A stretch of DNA of 64,000 bases from QHWK01 sp035259385. Lineage in GTDB: Bacteria; Acidobacteriota; Vicinamibacteria; Vicinamibacterales; CAVVIG01. Below are positions 7,543-16,497 of the stretch, in pieces. The notes beneath the pieces were generated by a model that was not told where the DNA came from, made no database searches, and saw only the letters and a list, made by a program, of their open reading frames with translations. The DNA is taken from assembly GCA_035259385.1 (NCBI GenBank), contig DATFWL010000550.1, positions 1-64,000 on the forward strand. The letters are read 5' to 3'. The first letter of the stretch is position 1; each line of letters starts with the position of its first letter. The position numbers and the translations under genes are program-made.

Positions 7543-9054
7543 ATGAGGATTTCTTCTGCCCCCACGACGACCTATCACAACTTTATCGACGGTGCGTGGG
7601 TGCCTTCGGTTTCAGGCGATCTGTTCGAGGACCGCAATCCTGCCAACACGGACGACGTCGTCGGCGTCTTCCAGAAGTCGACCGCCGCCGACGTCGCGGA
7701 CGCGATCGACGCAGCGCGGCTCGCCTACGAACGCTGGCGGCTGGTGCCGGCGCCCAAGCGCGCAGAGCTCCTGTTCCGCGCCGCGCAGCTGATCGCCGAG
7801 CGCAAGGACGCCTTCGCCCGCGACATGACCCGCGAGATGGGCAAGGTGCTCGACGAGACGCGCGGGGACGTCCAGGAAGCCATCGACATGACGTTCTTCA
7901 TGGCCGGCGAGGGGCGCCGTCAGTACGGACAGACGGTGCCGGCCGAGATGCGCGACAAGTTCGCGATGTCGGTTCGCCAGCCGATGGGCGTCGCGGCGGT
8001 CATCACTCCGTGGAATTTCCCGATGGCGATTCCGTCCTGGAAGATCATTCCGGCGCTCGTTTGCGGCAACACCGTGGTCTTCAAGCCAGCCACGCTGACG
8101 CCGCTTTCCGCGCTGAACTTCGTGAAGATCCTCGAGGAGGCCGGCGTGCCGCGCGGCGTCGTGAACCTCGTGACCGGCGGCGGCGGCGACGTCGGCAACG
8201 CGATGCTCGTGAGCGACACCGTCCGCATCGTGTCGTTCACCGGATCGACCGAGGTCGGGCGCACCGTCTCCGAGCACGCCGCGCCCTCGTTCAAGAAGGT
8301 CCATCTCGAGATGGGCGGCAAGAACGTCGTCCTGGTGATGGACGATGCCAACCTCGATCTCGCCGTCGACGGATGCCTGTGGGGCGGCTTCGGCACGACC
8401 GGTCAGCGGTGCACGGCCGCGAGCCGCGTGGTCGTTCACGAAAGGGTCTACGACGCGTTCCTCGAGCAGTTCGTCGCGCGCGCGACGGCGCTGCGCGTCG
8501 GCGATGGTCTCGATCCGGCGACGCAGATGGGCCCGCTGGTGAGCCAGGGCCAGCTCGAGACTGTCACCAGCTACGTCGAGATCGGAAACGACGAAGGCGC
8601 GCGCCTGATGTGCGGCGGGCGGAAGCCGTCAGGCGGCAGCGGCGCCAGAGGGTATTTCTTCGAGCCGACGATTTTCGCGGACGTGTCGCCATCGATGCGG
8701 ATCGCGCAGGAAGAGATCTTCGGCCCGGTGGTCTCGGTAATCGCGTGCCGATCGTTCGAGGAGGCGGTCGCGATAGGCAACGGTGTGCAATACGGCCTGT
8801 CGGCTTCGATCTACACTCAGGACATCAATCGCGCGTTCTCGGCGATGCGCGACATGTATACCGGCATTTTCTACGTCAACGCGCCGACCATTGGCGCGGA
8901 GGTCCATTTGCCGTTCGGGGGCACCAAGGCGACGGGCAACGGCCATCGCGAGGCCGGCACTGCGGCTTTGGATGTCTTCTCGGAGTGGAAGTCCGTGTAT
9001 GTCGACTTCAGCGGCCGGCTGCAGCGCGCGCAGATCGACGCGCAGGAAATCTGA
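7543..9054 (+). CDS. NAD(P)-dependent aldehyde dehydrogenase
   Basis: 503 aa, full-length ALDH superfamily member. Visible are the nucleotide-binding TPWNFPM region, the general-base Glu in LEMGGKN, the catalytic Cys290 in GTTGQRCTAASR and the C-terminal PFGGTKATGNG. It oxidises an aldehyde to the acid; the sequence style (FIDGAWV, FEPTIFADV) recalls alpha-ketoglutaric or succinic semialdehyde dehydrogenases, but the substrate is not certain. ATG at 7543 is used; a TTG 12 nt upstream is an alternative. It stands alone, divergent from the receiver gene across a 216-bp spacer. Confidence 0.9.
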   Translation: MRISSAPTTTYHNFIDGAWVPSVSGDLFEDRNPANTDDVVGVFQKSTAADVADAIDAARLAYERWRLVPAPKRAELLFRAAQLIAERKDAFARDMTREMGKVLDETRGDVQEAIDMTFFMAGEGRRQYGQTVPAEMRDKFAMSVRQPMGVAAVITPWNFPMAIPSWKIIPALVCGNTVVFKPATLTPLSALNFVKILEEAGVPRGVVNLVTGGGGDVGNAMLVSDTVRIVSFTGSTEVGRTVSEHAAPSFKKVHLEMGGKNVVLVMDDANLDLAVDGCLWGGFGTTGQRCTAASRVVVHERVYDAFLEQFVARATALRVGDGLDPATQMGPLVSQGQLETVTSYVEIGNDEGARLMCGGRKPSGGSGARGYFFEPTIFADVSPSMRIAQEEIFGPVVSVIACRSFEEAVAIGNGVQYGLSASIYTQDINRAFSAMRDMYTGIFYVNAPTIGAEVHLPFGGTKATGNGHREAGTAALDVFSEWKSVYVDFSGRLQRAQIDAQEI

Positions 9055-9057
9055 CGC

Positions 9058-9162
9058 GGGTCGGGTGAGTCGGGTAGGCCGGGTGGGTCAGGTGGGTCGG
9101 ACGAGTTCGATCGCTTTGACTTCCCGACCTACCCGGCCCACCTGGCCCACCTGCCCCACGCG
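9058..9162 (+). repeat. Intergenic complementary GGGTC/GACCC repeat
   Basis: Tandem degenerate units such as GTCGGGTAGG and GTGGGTCAG are followed, about 30 bases on, by their complements (CCCGACCTACCC, CCCACCTGGCCCACCTG), so the transcript could fold into a long hairpin. A related block is at 20531-20603. Confidence 0.6.
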
Positions 9163-9168
9163 ACCTCG

Positions 9169-11241
9169 ATGAACTGGGCCGTCATCGGATTCGCCTTTGC
9201 CGGCGTCTACGTGGCGCTGACGACGGCCCTCGCCGATCAGCCGTCCGCTCGGCTGATTGTCGGCAACATCGCGCTCCTTCTTCCGCCGATCGCGCCAATT
9301 GCGGTCCTGGCCAGCCGCCGCAGCGCGTGGCGCGGCCGTCAAGCCGTGTTCTGGAGCGCCATCTTCGCCTGGGCGGCGGTCTGGCTCCTTGGTCAGCTCG
9401 CCTGGGCGTCCGACGAGCTGCTGCGCGCGGTGATCCTGCCGTGGTTCAAGTGGCCGATCATCCTGCAATTGTGCGCGTCGGCGCTGCCGCTCATCGCGCT
9501 CGTCGCCTGGCCCCATCGCGCCGCGCCGGATGAAACGGCGATCACCGGTGCGCTCGACATCACGGTCCTCGCGTTCCTCACCGCGTTCCTCTACTGGTGC
9601 CTGATCATCGCACCCGGGATGAATCCGGAGCACTCGGCCCTCGCGCTGCGGATGCTGGCGACGATCGGTCCGCTCGTCCGGCTGGCGGCGGTGATCGGTC
9701 TCCTGGCGGCTGCGTGGTCCGCGGGCAAGAGCGCGTGGGCCACTGTCTATCAACGGCTCGCCATCGGACTCGGCCTGGCGTTCGCCGTGCTCATCGTGAT
9801 GTCGCTGTCGGCCGTTCGCGGCGACTATCAGACCGGGTCGCCGGCCGACATCGGCTGGATGCTGCCGTTCTTCTTCGCCGCGTGGGCGGCCGCGACATCG
9901 CCGGCCTCGCCCCCGGTCGCGCCCGCCGTCACGCTCAGCCGGGCGGAGTCCTCGTCGCCGCTGCTGCTGTTTCTGGCGCTGACGGTCGTGCCGATCGTCG
10001 GCTACGGTTCGAACACGATGATGCCGGTCGGCGACGCCGTCGGGCGCATGCGCGAGATCGCCACCGCCTTCACGCTGGTCGCCGGCGTCGGGCTCGTGCT
10101 GATGCGCCTGCGAATCGAGCAGCGGGCGACGTCGCGGGCGAACGCGCGCGGCCGCCTGCTGGCGACCGCCTGCGAGCAGGCCGGCGAGCTGATCGTCGTC
10201 GTCAGCCGCGGCAGCGAGATCGTCTACGCGAACGAGGCGTTCTGCCGCGAGACCGGCTATGCGAGCGACGACATGCGCTCGCTGAATGCGAACGCGCTGG
10301 TCGCCGAGGAGTCGGCGCGCGAGATTCCCGGTTTCAACGACAGCCTTCGCGCGCGGCAGGTGACCCGCGTCACCGTCACGCTGCTGCGGAAGGACGGCAC
10401 GACGTTCCAGGCGGCGTGCGTCGCGGCGCCGATCGTGGAGGCAGGCCGCGTCGCGCATTTCGTGGCGGTCATCCGCGACGTGACCGACGAGCTGCGCCTG
10501 CGCGAACAGCTCGTGCGCAGCGAGCGTCTCGCCGCGATCGGCGAGTTTCTCTCGGGCGTCGCGCATGAGCTCAACAATCCGCTGCAGGCGATCATCGGCA
10601 CCCTCGAGCTGGTGCTCGAACAGCCGGTCGACGACGCGCTGCGCGCCGATCTGGATCGCGCCCGGTTCGACGCCGGCCGCGCCGGCCGGATCGTCCGCAA
10701 TCTGCTGGCATTCGTGCAGCGGGCGCCGCACCAGCGGGTGTTGATCGATTTGAACGAGACCGTGCAGGCGACGCTCAGCGTGCGCGCCTACGAGCTGCAG
10801 CTCGCCGGCATCCAGGTGACGGAGGATTACGCGACGGTGATGCCGCTCGTGCTGGCGAACCGCGACGAAATCCAGCAGGTGCTGCTGAACCTGGTGATCA
10901 ACGCGCAGCAGGCGATGAGCGACAGCGCCGGCACGCGCCTCCTGTCGATCCGGACCCACATCGTCGGCAGCGACGCCGTGGTCGACGTCAGCGACACCGG
11001 TCCGGGCGTGCCGCCGGCGATCGCGGGGAAGATCTTCGAGCCGTTCTTCACGACCAAGCAGGCGATCACGGGAACCGGACTCGGTTTGTCGCTGTCCCTG
11101 GCCATCGCGACCGCCCACCGCGGCCGGCTCGAGCTCATCCCGTCGGCCCGCGGCAGCTGCTTCCGCCTGGCGCTGCCCGGTGCCGGCTTCCCGGGCCCGA
11201 TGTCGCTGCCCGCGCCCACGTCGAGCAGCGTCGGCGGTTAA
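9169..11241 (+). CDS. Membrane PAS-domain sensor histidine kinase
   Basis: 690 aa. Residues 1 to about 315 contain roughly eight hydrophobic helices, a likely membrane sensor. A PAS domain follows (about 325-445; YANEAFCRETGY, then VAHFVAVIRDVTD), then HisKA with the phospho-acceptor His466 in GVAHELNNPLQAI, and a HATPase_c domain with N-box NLVINAQQAM, G1 VSDTGPGVP and G2 GTGLGLSLS. It autophosphorylates in response to an unknown signal. No response regulator is adjacent, so its partner is elsewhere. The upstream spacer is repeat DNA; no ribosome binding site is clear. Confidence 0.92.
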   Translation: MNWAVIGFAFAGVYVALTTALADQPSARLIVGNIALLLPPIAPIAVLASRRSAWRGRQAVFWSAIFAWAAVWLLGQLAWASDELLRAVILPWFKWPIILQLCASALPLIALVAWPHRAAPDETAITGALDITVLAFLTAFLYWCLIIAPGMNPEHSALALRMLATIGPLVRLAAVIGLLAAAWSAGKSAWATVYQRLAIGLGLAFAVLIVMSLSAVRGDYQTGSPADIGWMLPFFFAAWAAATSPASPPVAPAVTLSRAESSSPLLLFLALTVVPIVGYGSNTMMPVGDAVGRMREIATAFTLVAGVGLVLMRLRIEQRATSRANARGRLLATACEQAGELIVVVSRGSEIVYANEAFCRETGYASDDMRSLNANALVAEESAREIPGFNDSLRARQVTRVTVTLLRKDGTTFQAACVAAPIVEAGRVAHFVAVIRDVTDELRLREQLVRSERLAAIGEFLSGVAHELNNPLQAIIGTLELVLEQPVDDALRADLDRARFDAGRAGRIVRNLLAFVQRAPHQRVLIDLNETVQATLSVRAYELQLAGIQVTEDYATVMPLVLANRDEIQQVLLNLVINAQQAMSDSAGTRLLSIRTHIVGSDAVVDVSDTGPGVPPAIAGKIFEPFFTTKQAITGTGLGLSLSLAIATAHRGRLELIPSARGSCFRLALPGAGFPGPMSLPAPTSSSVGG

Positions 11242-11244
11242 AAT
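11239..11244 (+). promoter_or_regulatory. -10 box (TAAAAT) for thiolase operon
   Basis: TAAAAT lies 9 nt before the ATG at 11254, and its first T is in the stop codon region of the kinase gene. No ribosome binding site; the start is probably leaderless. Confidence 0.5.
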
Positions 11245-11253
11245 GTACCGTTT

Positions 11254-12459
11254 ATGCCTTCCCCCGACGTCGTCATCCTGAGCGCCGCCCGTACGCCGAT
11301 TGGCCGCTACGGCGGCTCGTTCAAGGACATTCATCCGGCCGAGCTCGGCGCCGTTGCGGCGAGAGCCGCCATTGAACGCGCCGCGCTCACGCCGGACGCG
11401 ATCGACGAGGTCGTGATCGGTCACGGCCGCCAGGCTGGCTCGGGACCGAACCCGGCCCGGCAGGTCGGTCGTCGCGCCGGCGTGCCGAACCGCGCGCCGG
11501 CGCAGACGATCAACAAGGCGTGCGCCTCCGGGCTGCAGGCGATTGCATCGGCCGCGCAGGCGATCCTCCTGGGCGAATCGGCGATCGTGCTGGCCGGCGG
11601 CATCGAGTCGATGAGCCGCATGCCGTATCTGATCGACGCCGTCGACGCGCGCTGGGGCCACCGGATGGGCAACTTCACACTCGTCGACGCGATGTATCGC
11701 GACGGCTTTCAATGCCCGTTGTCGAACATGATCATGGGCGAGACTGCCGAGGTCCTCGCGCGGCAGTACGGCATCACGCGGGAGGCGTCGGACTGTTTCG
11801 CGGTCGAGAGCCAGCGCAAGGCGAAGGCGGCCATCGACCGCGGCTACTTCGCGCGCGAGATCGCGCCCGTCACGGTCACCGTCAAGGGCCAGGCGACAAT
11901 CATCGATCGCGACGAACATCCGCGCGGCGACACGACGGTCGAGGGCCTTCGCAGGCTCCCGCCGGTGTTCGGCGACGTCGAGGGACAGCCCGGCATCATC
12001 ACCGCCGGCACGTCGTCGGGGATTACCGACGGCGGAGCAGCGGTCGTCCTCGCGTCGGCTGATGCAGCGCGTGCCCGCGGGCTTCAGCCGCGCGCGAAGA
12101 TCCTCGGCTGGGCCAGCGCCGGCGTCGATCCGCGAGCCATGGGCATCGGGCCGGTGCCGGCGATCCGCAAGCTCCAGGATCGGATCGGCCTCGGCGCGGA
12201 CGATTTCGATCTCGTCGAGCTCAACGAGGCGTTCGCGCCGCAGGTGCTGGCGGTCCTGCACGACGTCCCGATGTCGAGCGATCGACTCAACGTGAACGGT
12301 GGCGCGATTGCGCTCGGCCATCCGATCGGCTGCACCGGCGCGCGGATTGTCGTCACCCTGCTGCACGAGCTGGAGCGGCGCGGCGCGAGGCGCGGGCTCG
12401 CGACGCTGTGCATCAGCGGCGGCATGGGCATGGCGCTGGCGATCGAGCGATGCGCATAG
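11254..12459 (+). CDS. Acetyl-CoA C-acyltransferase (thiolase)
   Basis: 401 aa. The nucleophilic Cys90 (NKACASG), His356 (GGAIALGHPIG) and second Cys386 (LCISGGMG) of the thiolase active site are all present, so it should catalyse reversible condensation or cleavage of acyl-CoA and acetyl-CoA. Length and motifs fit biosynthetic acetoacetyl-CoA thiolases as well as degradative ones. The 3' end overlaps the next gene by 10 nt. With a second thiolase and a 3-hydroxyacyl-CoA dehydrogenase downstream, the run looks like acetoacetyl-/3-hydroxybutyryl-CoA metabolism. Confidence 0.95.
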   Translation: MPSPDVVILSAARTPIGRYGGSFKDIHPAELGAVAARAAIERAALTPDAIDEVVIGHGRQAGSGPNPARQVGRRAGVPNRAPAQTINKACASGLQAIASAAQAILLGESAIVLAGGIESMSRMPYLIDAVDARWGHRMGNFTLVDAMYRDGFQCPLSNMIMGETAEVLARQYGITREASDCFAVESQRKAKAAIDRGYFAREIAPVTVTVKGQATIIDRDEHPRGDTTVEGLRRLPPVFGDVEGQPGIITAGTSSGITDGGAAVVLASADAARARGLQPRAKILGWASAGVDPRAMGIGPVPAIRKLQDRIGLGADDFDLVELNEAFAPQVLAVLHDVPMSSDRLNVNGGAIALGHPIGCTGARIVVTLLHELERRGARRGLATLCISGGMGMALAIERCA

Positions 12460-13694
12460 CGGTCATCCCCGGCGACGGCATCGGCGTCGAGACGACGGCC
12501 GAGGCGGTGAAGGCGCTGCGGGCGGTCGCGAACGTCTTCGGGCGCGCGATCGATCTCGAGATGCTGCCGTGGAGCGCCGACTACTTCCTGAAGACCGGCA
12601 TCACGATTCCGGCCGACGGCTATGCGCTGCTGCGGGAGTTCGACGCCATCTTCATCGGCGCGCTCGGCGACCCGAGGGTGCCGGACAACCGCCACGCGCG
12701 CGACATCCTGCTCGGCACGCGCTTCGAGCTCGATCTCTACGTCAACTACCGGCCGGTGAAGCTGCTCAGCGCGCACCTCTGTCCGCTCAAGAATCGAACG
12801 ACCGCCGACGTGGACTTCGTGGTGTTCCGCGAGAACACCGAAGGCCTCTACGTCAGCGTCGGCGGCCGCTTCAAGGCGGGAACCGTCGACGAGATCGCGA
12901 TCCAGGAAGAGCTGAACACCTACAAAGGCGTGCACCGCATCATCGCCCACGCATTCGAGTTCGCGCGGGCGACCGGGCGCCGCCGGGTCTGCATGGCCGA
13001 CAAGAGCAACGCGATGACACAGGGCCATGCGCTGTGGCAGCGCGTCTTCCGCGAGCTCGCCGCGCAGTACCGTGACATCGAGCCACGGCATCTCTACATC
13101 GACGCGCTCGCGCTGCTGATGGTCCAGAACCCCTCGCAGTTCGACGTCATCGTCACCAACAACCTGTTCGGAGACATCATCACCGACCTCGGCGCGGCGC
13201 TGCAGGGCGGGCTCGGCCTGGCGGCGTCCGGCAATCTCCATCCGGGTCGGACTTCGATGTTCGAGCCGGTGCATGGATCGGCGCCGCCGCTGGCCGGCAA
13301 GAACATCGCAAATCCGATGGGCGCGATTCTCTCGGCCGCGCTGATGCTCGACTACCTGGGCTGGCACGTGGAAGCGGCCGCGATCGACGCCGCCGTCCAC
13401 GACGCCGTCGCGAGCGGGCACGGCACACAGGAGATCGGCGGCTCGCTCGGCACGTTCGAGACCGGCGAGTACATCGCCAGCAGGATCGTGGCGCCCGAGC
13501 CGCCGAGGGAGAGCGTGATCGAACGGCACGAGCACCAGCCTGCGAACGAAGAGGCGCCGACCTTCGCGGAGCCGTCGACGCCCGTCGATGTATCACCGGG
13601 CGGGGAACCCGTATCGACTCGCGAGCAATCCGCGGCAACCGAAACGCCGAACGCCAATCCCGAACGGCAAGCTCCACCTTTTGGAGAGCGTTAA
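12450..13694 (+). CDS. Isocitrate/isopropylmalate-type beta-decarboxylating dehydrogenase
   Basis: 414 aa. The family fold is clear: PGDGIG at the N-terminus, LGTRFELDLYVNYRPVKL, FRENTEGLY, ADKSNAMTQG, and the metal/nucleotide region NLFGDIITDLG followed by FEPVHGSAP. It oxidatively decarboxylates a 2-hydroxy acid with NAD(P) (isopropylmalate, isocitrate, malate or tartrate); the sequence cannot fix which. The catalytic domain ends near residue 347; the remaining about 67 residues are an acidic, Pro/Glu/Thr-rich tail not usual in the family. ATG 12450 overlaps the thiolase end by 10 nt and begins directly with the first strand. Confidence 0.88.
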   Translation: MRIAVIPGDGIGVETTAEAVKALRAVANVFGRAIDLEMLPWSADYFLKTGITIPADGYALLREFDAIFIGALGDPRVPDNRHARDILLGTRFELDLYVNYRPVKLLSAHLCPLKNRTTADVDFVVFRENTEGLYVSVGGRFKAGTVDEIAIQEELNTYKGVHRIIAHAFEFARATGRRRVCMADKSNAMTQGHALWQRVFRELAAQYRDIEPRHLYIDALALLMVQNPSQFDVIVTNNLFGDIITDLGAALQGGLGLAASGNLHPGRTSMFEPVHGSAPPLAGKNIANPMGAILSAALMLDYLGWHVEAAAIDAAVHDAVASGHGTQEIGGSLGTFETGEYIASRIVAPEPPRESVIERHEHQPANEEAPTFAEPSTPVDVSPGGEPVSTREQSAATETPNANPERQAPPFGER

Positions 13695-13703
13695 TTCCCG
13701 ACC

Positions 13704-14891
13704 ATGAACAAACCTGACGTCTTCATCGTCGGCGGCGCGCGCACGCCGATGACCGACTATGTCGGCGCGCTCAAGGACATCTCTGCAATCGAGCTCGGTG
13801 CGATCGCCTCGCGCGGGGCGTTCGAGCGCACAGGCGTAAAGGCCGAGTGGGTCGACCATGCCGTGTTCGGCAACGTGCTCCAGACGAGCGCCGACGCGAT
13901 CTACGGTGCCCGCCACGTCGCACTGAGGGCGGGCGTACCGGTTGAGGTGCCGGCGCTCACGGTCAATCGCCTGTGCGGCTCCGGCATCCAGGCTGCGGTC
14001 AGCGGCGCGCAGATGATCCAGCTCGAGGAAGCGAGCCTGGTGCTCACGGGCGGGATCGAGAGCATGAGCCAGGCGCCGCATGTCATTCGTGGACTCCGCA
14101 GCGGTCTCAGGCTCGGTCAGGGCAAGCTGGAAGATTCGCTGTGGGAGGCGCTCGTCGACACGTACTGCGGCTGTCCGATGGCGATCACGGCGGAGAACTG
14201 TGCGGCGAAGTACGGCATCTCGCGTGAGGCGCAGGACTGCTACGCGCTCCGCAGCCAGCAGCTCGCCGACGCCGCGTGGCGTGAGGGGCGCCTGGTGGAA
14301 GAGATCGTGCCGGTCGAGATCAAGACCCGGAAAGGCGTCCAGGTCGTCGATCGCGACGATCACCTCCGGCCGGAGACGACGATCGAGGGGCTGATGAAGC
14401 TGCCGCCCGCGTTCAGGAAGGACGGCACCGTCACCGCCGGCAACGCGAGCGGGATCGTGGACGGAGGTGCGGCGCTGATCCTGGCGTCGCGTGCCGCCGT
14501 CGATCGCCTTCAACTGAAACCGATCGGCCGTCTCGTCACGTGGGCATCGACCGGTGTCGATCCCGCGTTGATGGGCATGGGTCCGGCACCGGCCTCGCGC
14601 AAAGCGCTGGCGCTCGCCGGTCTCTCGCTCGACGACATCGATCTCGTCGAAGTGAACGAGGCGTTCGCCGGTCAATACCTGGCTGTGGAGAAGGAACTCG
14701 GGCTCCCGCGCGACAAGGTCAACGTCAACGGCGGCGCGATTGCGCTCGGCCACCCGCTCGGCGCGAGCGGTACTCGACTCCTGCTCACGGTGATGCTCGA
14801 ACTGCGCCGCCGCGGCACGAAGCGCGGGCTCGCCACCGCCTGCATCGGCGGCGGGCAGGGCATTGCGGCCGTGGTGGAAACCTGCGATTAG
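13704..14891 (+). CDS. Acetyl-CoA acetyltransferase (thiolase)
   Basis: 395 aa, second thiolase of the run. Cys91 in NRLCGSG, the GGAIALGHPLG histidine and the C-terminal ACIGGGQG cysteine form a complete active site. The NRLCGSG and GGGQG signatures are those usual for acetoacetyl-CoA-forming thiolases. It starts 9 nt after the dehydrogenase stop. It probably condenses two acetyl-CoA for the 3-hydroxybutyryl-CoA dehydrogenase encoded downstream, or acts in the reverse direction. Confidence 0.95.
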   Translation: MNKPDVFIVGGARTPMTDYVGALKDISAIELGAIASRGAFERTGVKAEWVDHAVFGNVLQTSADAIYGARHVALRAGVPVEVPALTVNRLCGSGIQAAVSGAQMIQLEEASLVLTGGIESMSQAPHVIRGLRSGLRLGQGKLEDSLWEALVDTYCGCPMAITAENCAAKYGISREAQDCYALRSQQLADAAWREGRLVEEIVPVEIKTRKGVQVVDRDDHLRPETTIEGLMKLPPAFRKDGTVTAGNASGIVDGGAALILASRAAVDRLQLKPIGRLVTWASTGVDPALMGMGPAPASRKALALAGLSLDDIDLVEVNEAFAGQYLAVEKELGLPRDKVNVNGGAIALGHPLGASGTRLLLTVMLELRRRGTKRGLATACIGGGQGIAAVVETCD

Positions 14892-14989
14892 GAATGTGGA
14901 AGCTCGAATTTGGAATTCGTCGGGCGGCCGCGCGTCCGGCCGGAATGGTGGGACCGGCATCGGCCGGGTGATGACGGTAGAGGGCGTAC

Positions 14990-15844
14990 ATGGCGATTCG
15001 ATCGGTGGGCGTGCTCGGCTGCGGGTTGATGGGATCGGGCATCGCGCAGGTCTGCGCGGCGGCCGGTTACAAGACGGTGGTGCGGGAGGTCGATGAGATC
15101 CTGCTCAACAAGGGCATCGCGCGGATCAGGAAGTTCGTCGAGGACGGCGTCGCGAAAGGGAAGGTGAGCGCCGAGGCGCGCGACAACACGCTTGGCAACC
15201 TGACCGGGACGACGACGTTCGAGGACCTCGAGGCGTGCGATCTCATCATCGAGGCGATCGTCGAGAACCTGGAGCAGAAGCAGCAGACCTACGCGTCGCT
15301 CGAGCCGATCGTCTCGGACGCGACGATCTTCGTGTCCAACACCTCGTCGCTGTGCATCACGGAGCTGGCGGCGTCGACGAAGCGGCCCGACCGGTTCGGC
15401 GGGCTCCACTTCTTCAACCCGGTGCCGATCATGAAGCTCGTCGAGGTGATTCGCGCCCTGACGACGAGCGACGAGACCTACCAGGCGATCTACGGCTTCG
15501 CGCAGTCGCTCGGCAAGGAGCCGATCACTGCGCCCGATCGCCCCGGCTTCATCGTCAATCGTCTGCTGGTGCCGTATCTGCTCGACGCCATTCGCGCCTA
15601 CGAGCACGGCCTCGGCACGCTGGACGACATCGACAAGGGGATGAAGCTCGGGTGCGGCTATCCGATGGGACCGTTCACGCTGCTCGACTTCGTCGGCCTC
15701 GACACCACCTACTACATCGCGAACATCATGTTCGAGGAATTCCGCGAGCCGGCGTACGCGCCGCCGCCGCTCCTGAAGCGGATGGTGCTGGCCGGATATC
15801 TCGGACGGAAGTCGGGCCGCGGTTTCTATACGTACTCTCAATAA
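14990..15844 (+). CDS. 3-hydroxybutyryl-CoA dehydrogenase
   Basis: 284 aa. An N-terminal Rossmann motif (GVLGCGLMGSGIAQ), the SNTSSL segment, the catalytic His in GLHFFNPVPIMKLVEV and the C-terminal helical domain (RPGFIVNRLLVPYL) match the short, monofunctional 3-hydroxyacyl-CoA dehydrogenases. It interconverts acetoacetyl-CoA and 3-hydroxybutyryl-CoA with NAD(P)H. It lies 98 nt after the second thiolase, whose product is its substrate. Confidence 0.94.
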   Translation: MAIRSVGVLGCGLMGSGIAQVCAAAGYKTVVREVDEILLNKGIARIRKFVEDGVAKGKVSAEARDNTLGNLTGTTTFEDLEACDLIIEAIVENLEQKQQTYASLEPIVSDATIFVSNTSSLCITELAASTKRPDRFGGLHFFNPVPIMKLVEVIRALTTSDETYQAIYGFAQSLGKEPITAPDRPGFIVNRLLVPYLLDAIRAYEHGLGTLDDIDKGMKLGCGYPMGPFTLLDFVGLDTTYYIANIMFEEFREPAYAPPPLLKRMVLAGYLGRKSGRGFYTYSQ

Positions 15845-15867
15845 CCTGCCGGGTCGCCGGGAGCCGC

Positions 15868-15893
15868 CACGAAGACGCGAAGGCACGAAGACA
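15868..15893 (+). repeat. CACGAAGAC interspersed repeat
   Basis: Two CACGAAGAC units flank GCGAAGG. A close copy of the same block lies at 52796-52824, also just behind a stop codon. Confidence 0.55.
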
Positions 15894-15904
15894 CGCTCCG
15901 ACGA

Positions 15905-15930
15905 GCGTAGCGCGAAGGCTTCAGCCGAGC
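15905..15930 (+). repeat. GCGAAGGCTTCAGCCGAGCG interspersed palindrome
   Basis: Copy of a family whose core AAGGCTTCAGCCGAG is partly palindromic. Related copies occur at 24707, 25949, 48814 and 53505; some are inside genes. Confidence 0.65.
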
Positions 15931-15956
15931 GGCCGGCGCGCTCCTCAATCGAATCC

Positions 15957-16445
15957 GTGACCATTTCGGCAATCCCGCCGCCCAGTTGACGATGACGGCC
16001 GCGGAAGTCTTGTTCGCACCCGCGGCCTGTCGCGGAATCGGGAACCGCTCGCCGTCGCGGGTGACCGCGTAGGCATGATACGGGCTGAGGTGCTTTGCCT
16101 CGACCATGATCGAACGTACGTAGATTTCGAAGCGGCCCGTTTCATTCGACGCATACGCCAGCCACTGTTCGTCAGCTGAGAGCTGACCCTGCATCCGCAC
16201 GAACGGAGTGTCCTCGGCGAGGGCCGATGGCCGGCCGCCGTTGATGAGCGGCAGCAACCACAGCGACGGAGGCGCCGCCACCCTGACGACGTCGGCGACA
16301 TCGTGAACGTCGAGAAGACGATCGACTTCGCATCGGGAGCCCGGGACTCGGGGAGGACCGTGGCCGTGAATGGCAGCAGCAATTCCTCGCCGTCGGCGCC
16401 GTTCGCTGCCTTCCGATACGGGCCTGTTCTGTCGCCACTTCGCCT
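15957..16445 (-). pseudogene. Remnant of a Ser/Thr kinase-type WD40/TolB-like C-terminal domain
   Basis: Read on the minus strand, two frames together resemble the end of the WD40-like domain found behind acidobacterial Ser/Thr kinases. The first frame gives GPYRKAANGADGEELLLPF and RAPDAKSIVFSTF; after a frame change comes LWLLPLINGGRPSALAEDT, LSADEQWLAYASNETGRFEI and finally YAVTRDGERFPIPRQ and SAAVIVNWAAGLPK. Between the beta-propeller piece and the last segment several blades are missing. No kinase domain or start remains. This accounts for most of the 650-bp gap between 15844 and 16495; the rest of the gap is the two repeats above and short spacer. Confidence 0.7.
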
Positions 16446-16476
16446 GACGCCGGCGGTGATTGACCGGCCACGCGGG

Positions 16477-16497
16477 TAAGTGCATGATAAGTGCATG
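16477..16497 (+). promoter_or_regulatory. Direct repeat overlapping vapB start
   Basis: TAAGTGCATG occurs twice at an 11-base period, the second copy containing the ATG of the antitoxin gene. One helical turn spacing makes it a candidate autoregulatory operator for the VapBC complex. Confidence 0.4.

Noticed and set aside
9088..12366. Very long open frame on the minus strand (over 1000 codons)
   Set aside because: It lies antisense to a clear histidine kinase and a thiolase; its translation is Arg/Asp/His-rich without any domain. It is a shadow caused by GC-rich codon bias.
12084..13535. Long minus-strand frame over the dehydrogenase
   Set aside because: Antisense shadow of two well-supported genes, with no recognisable protein features.
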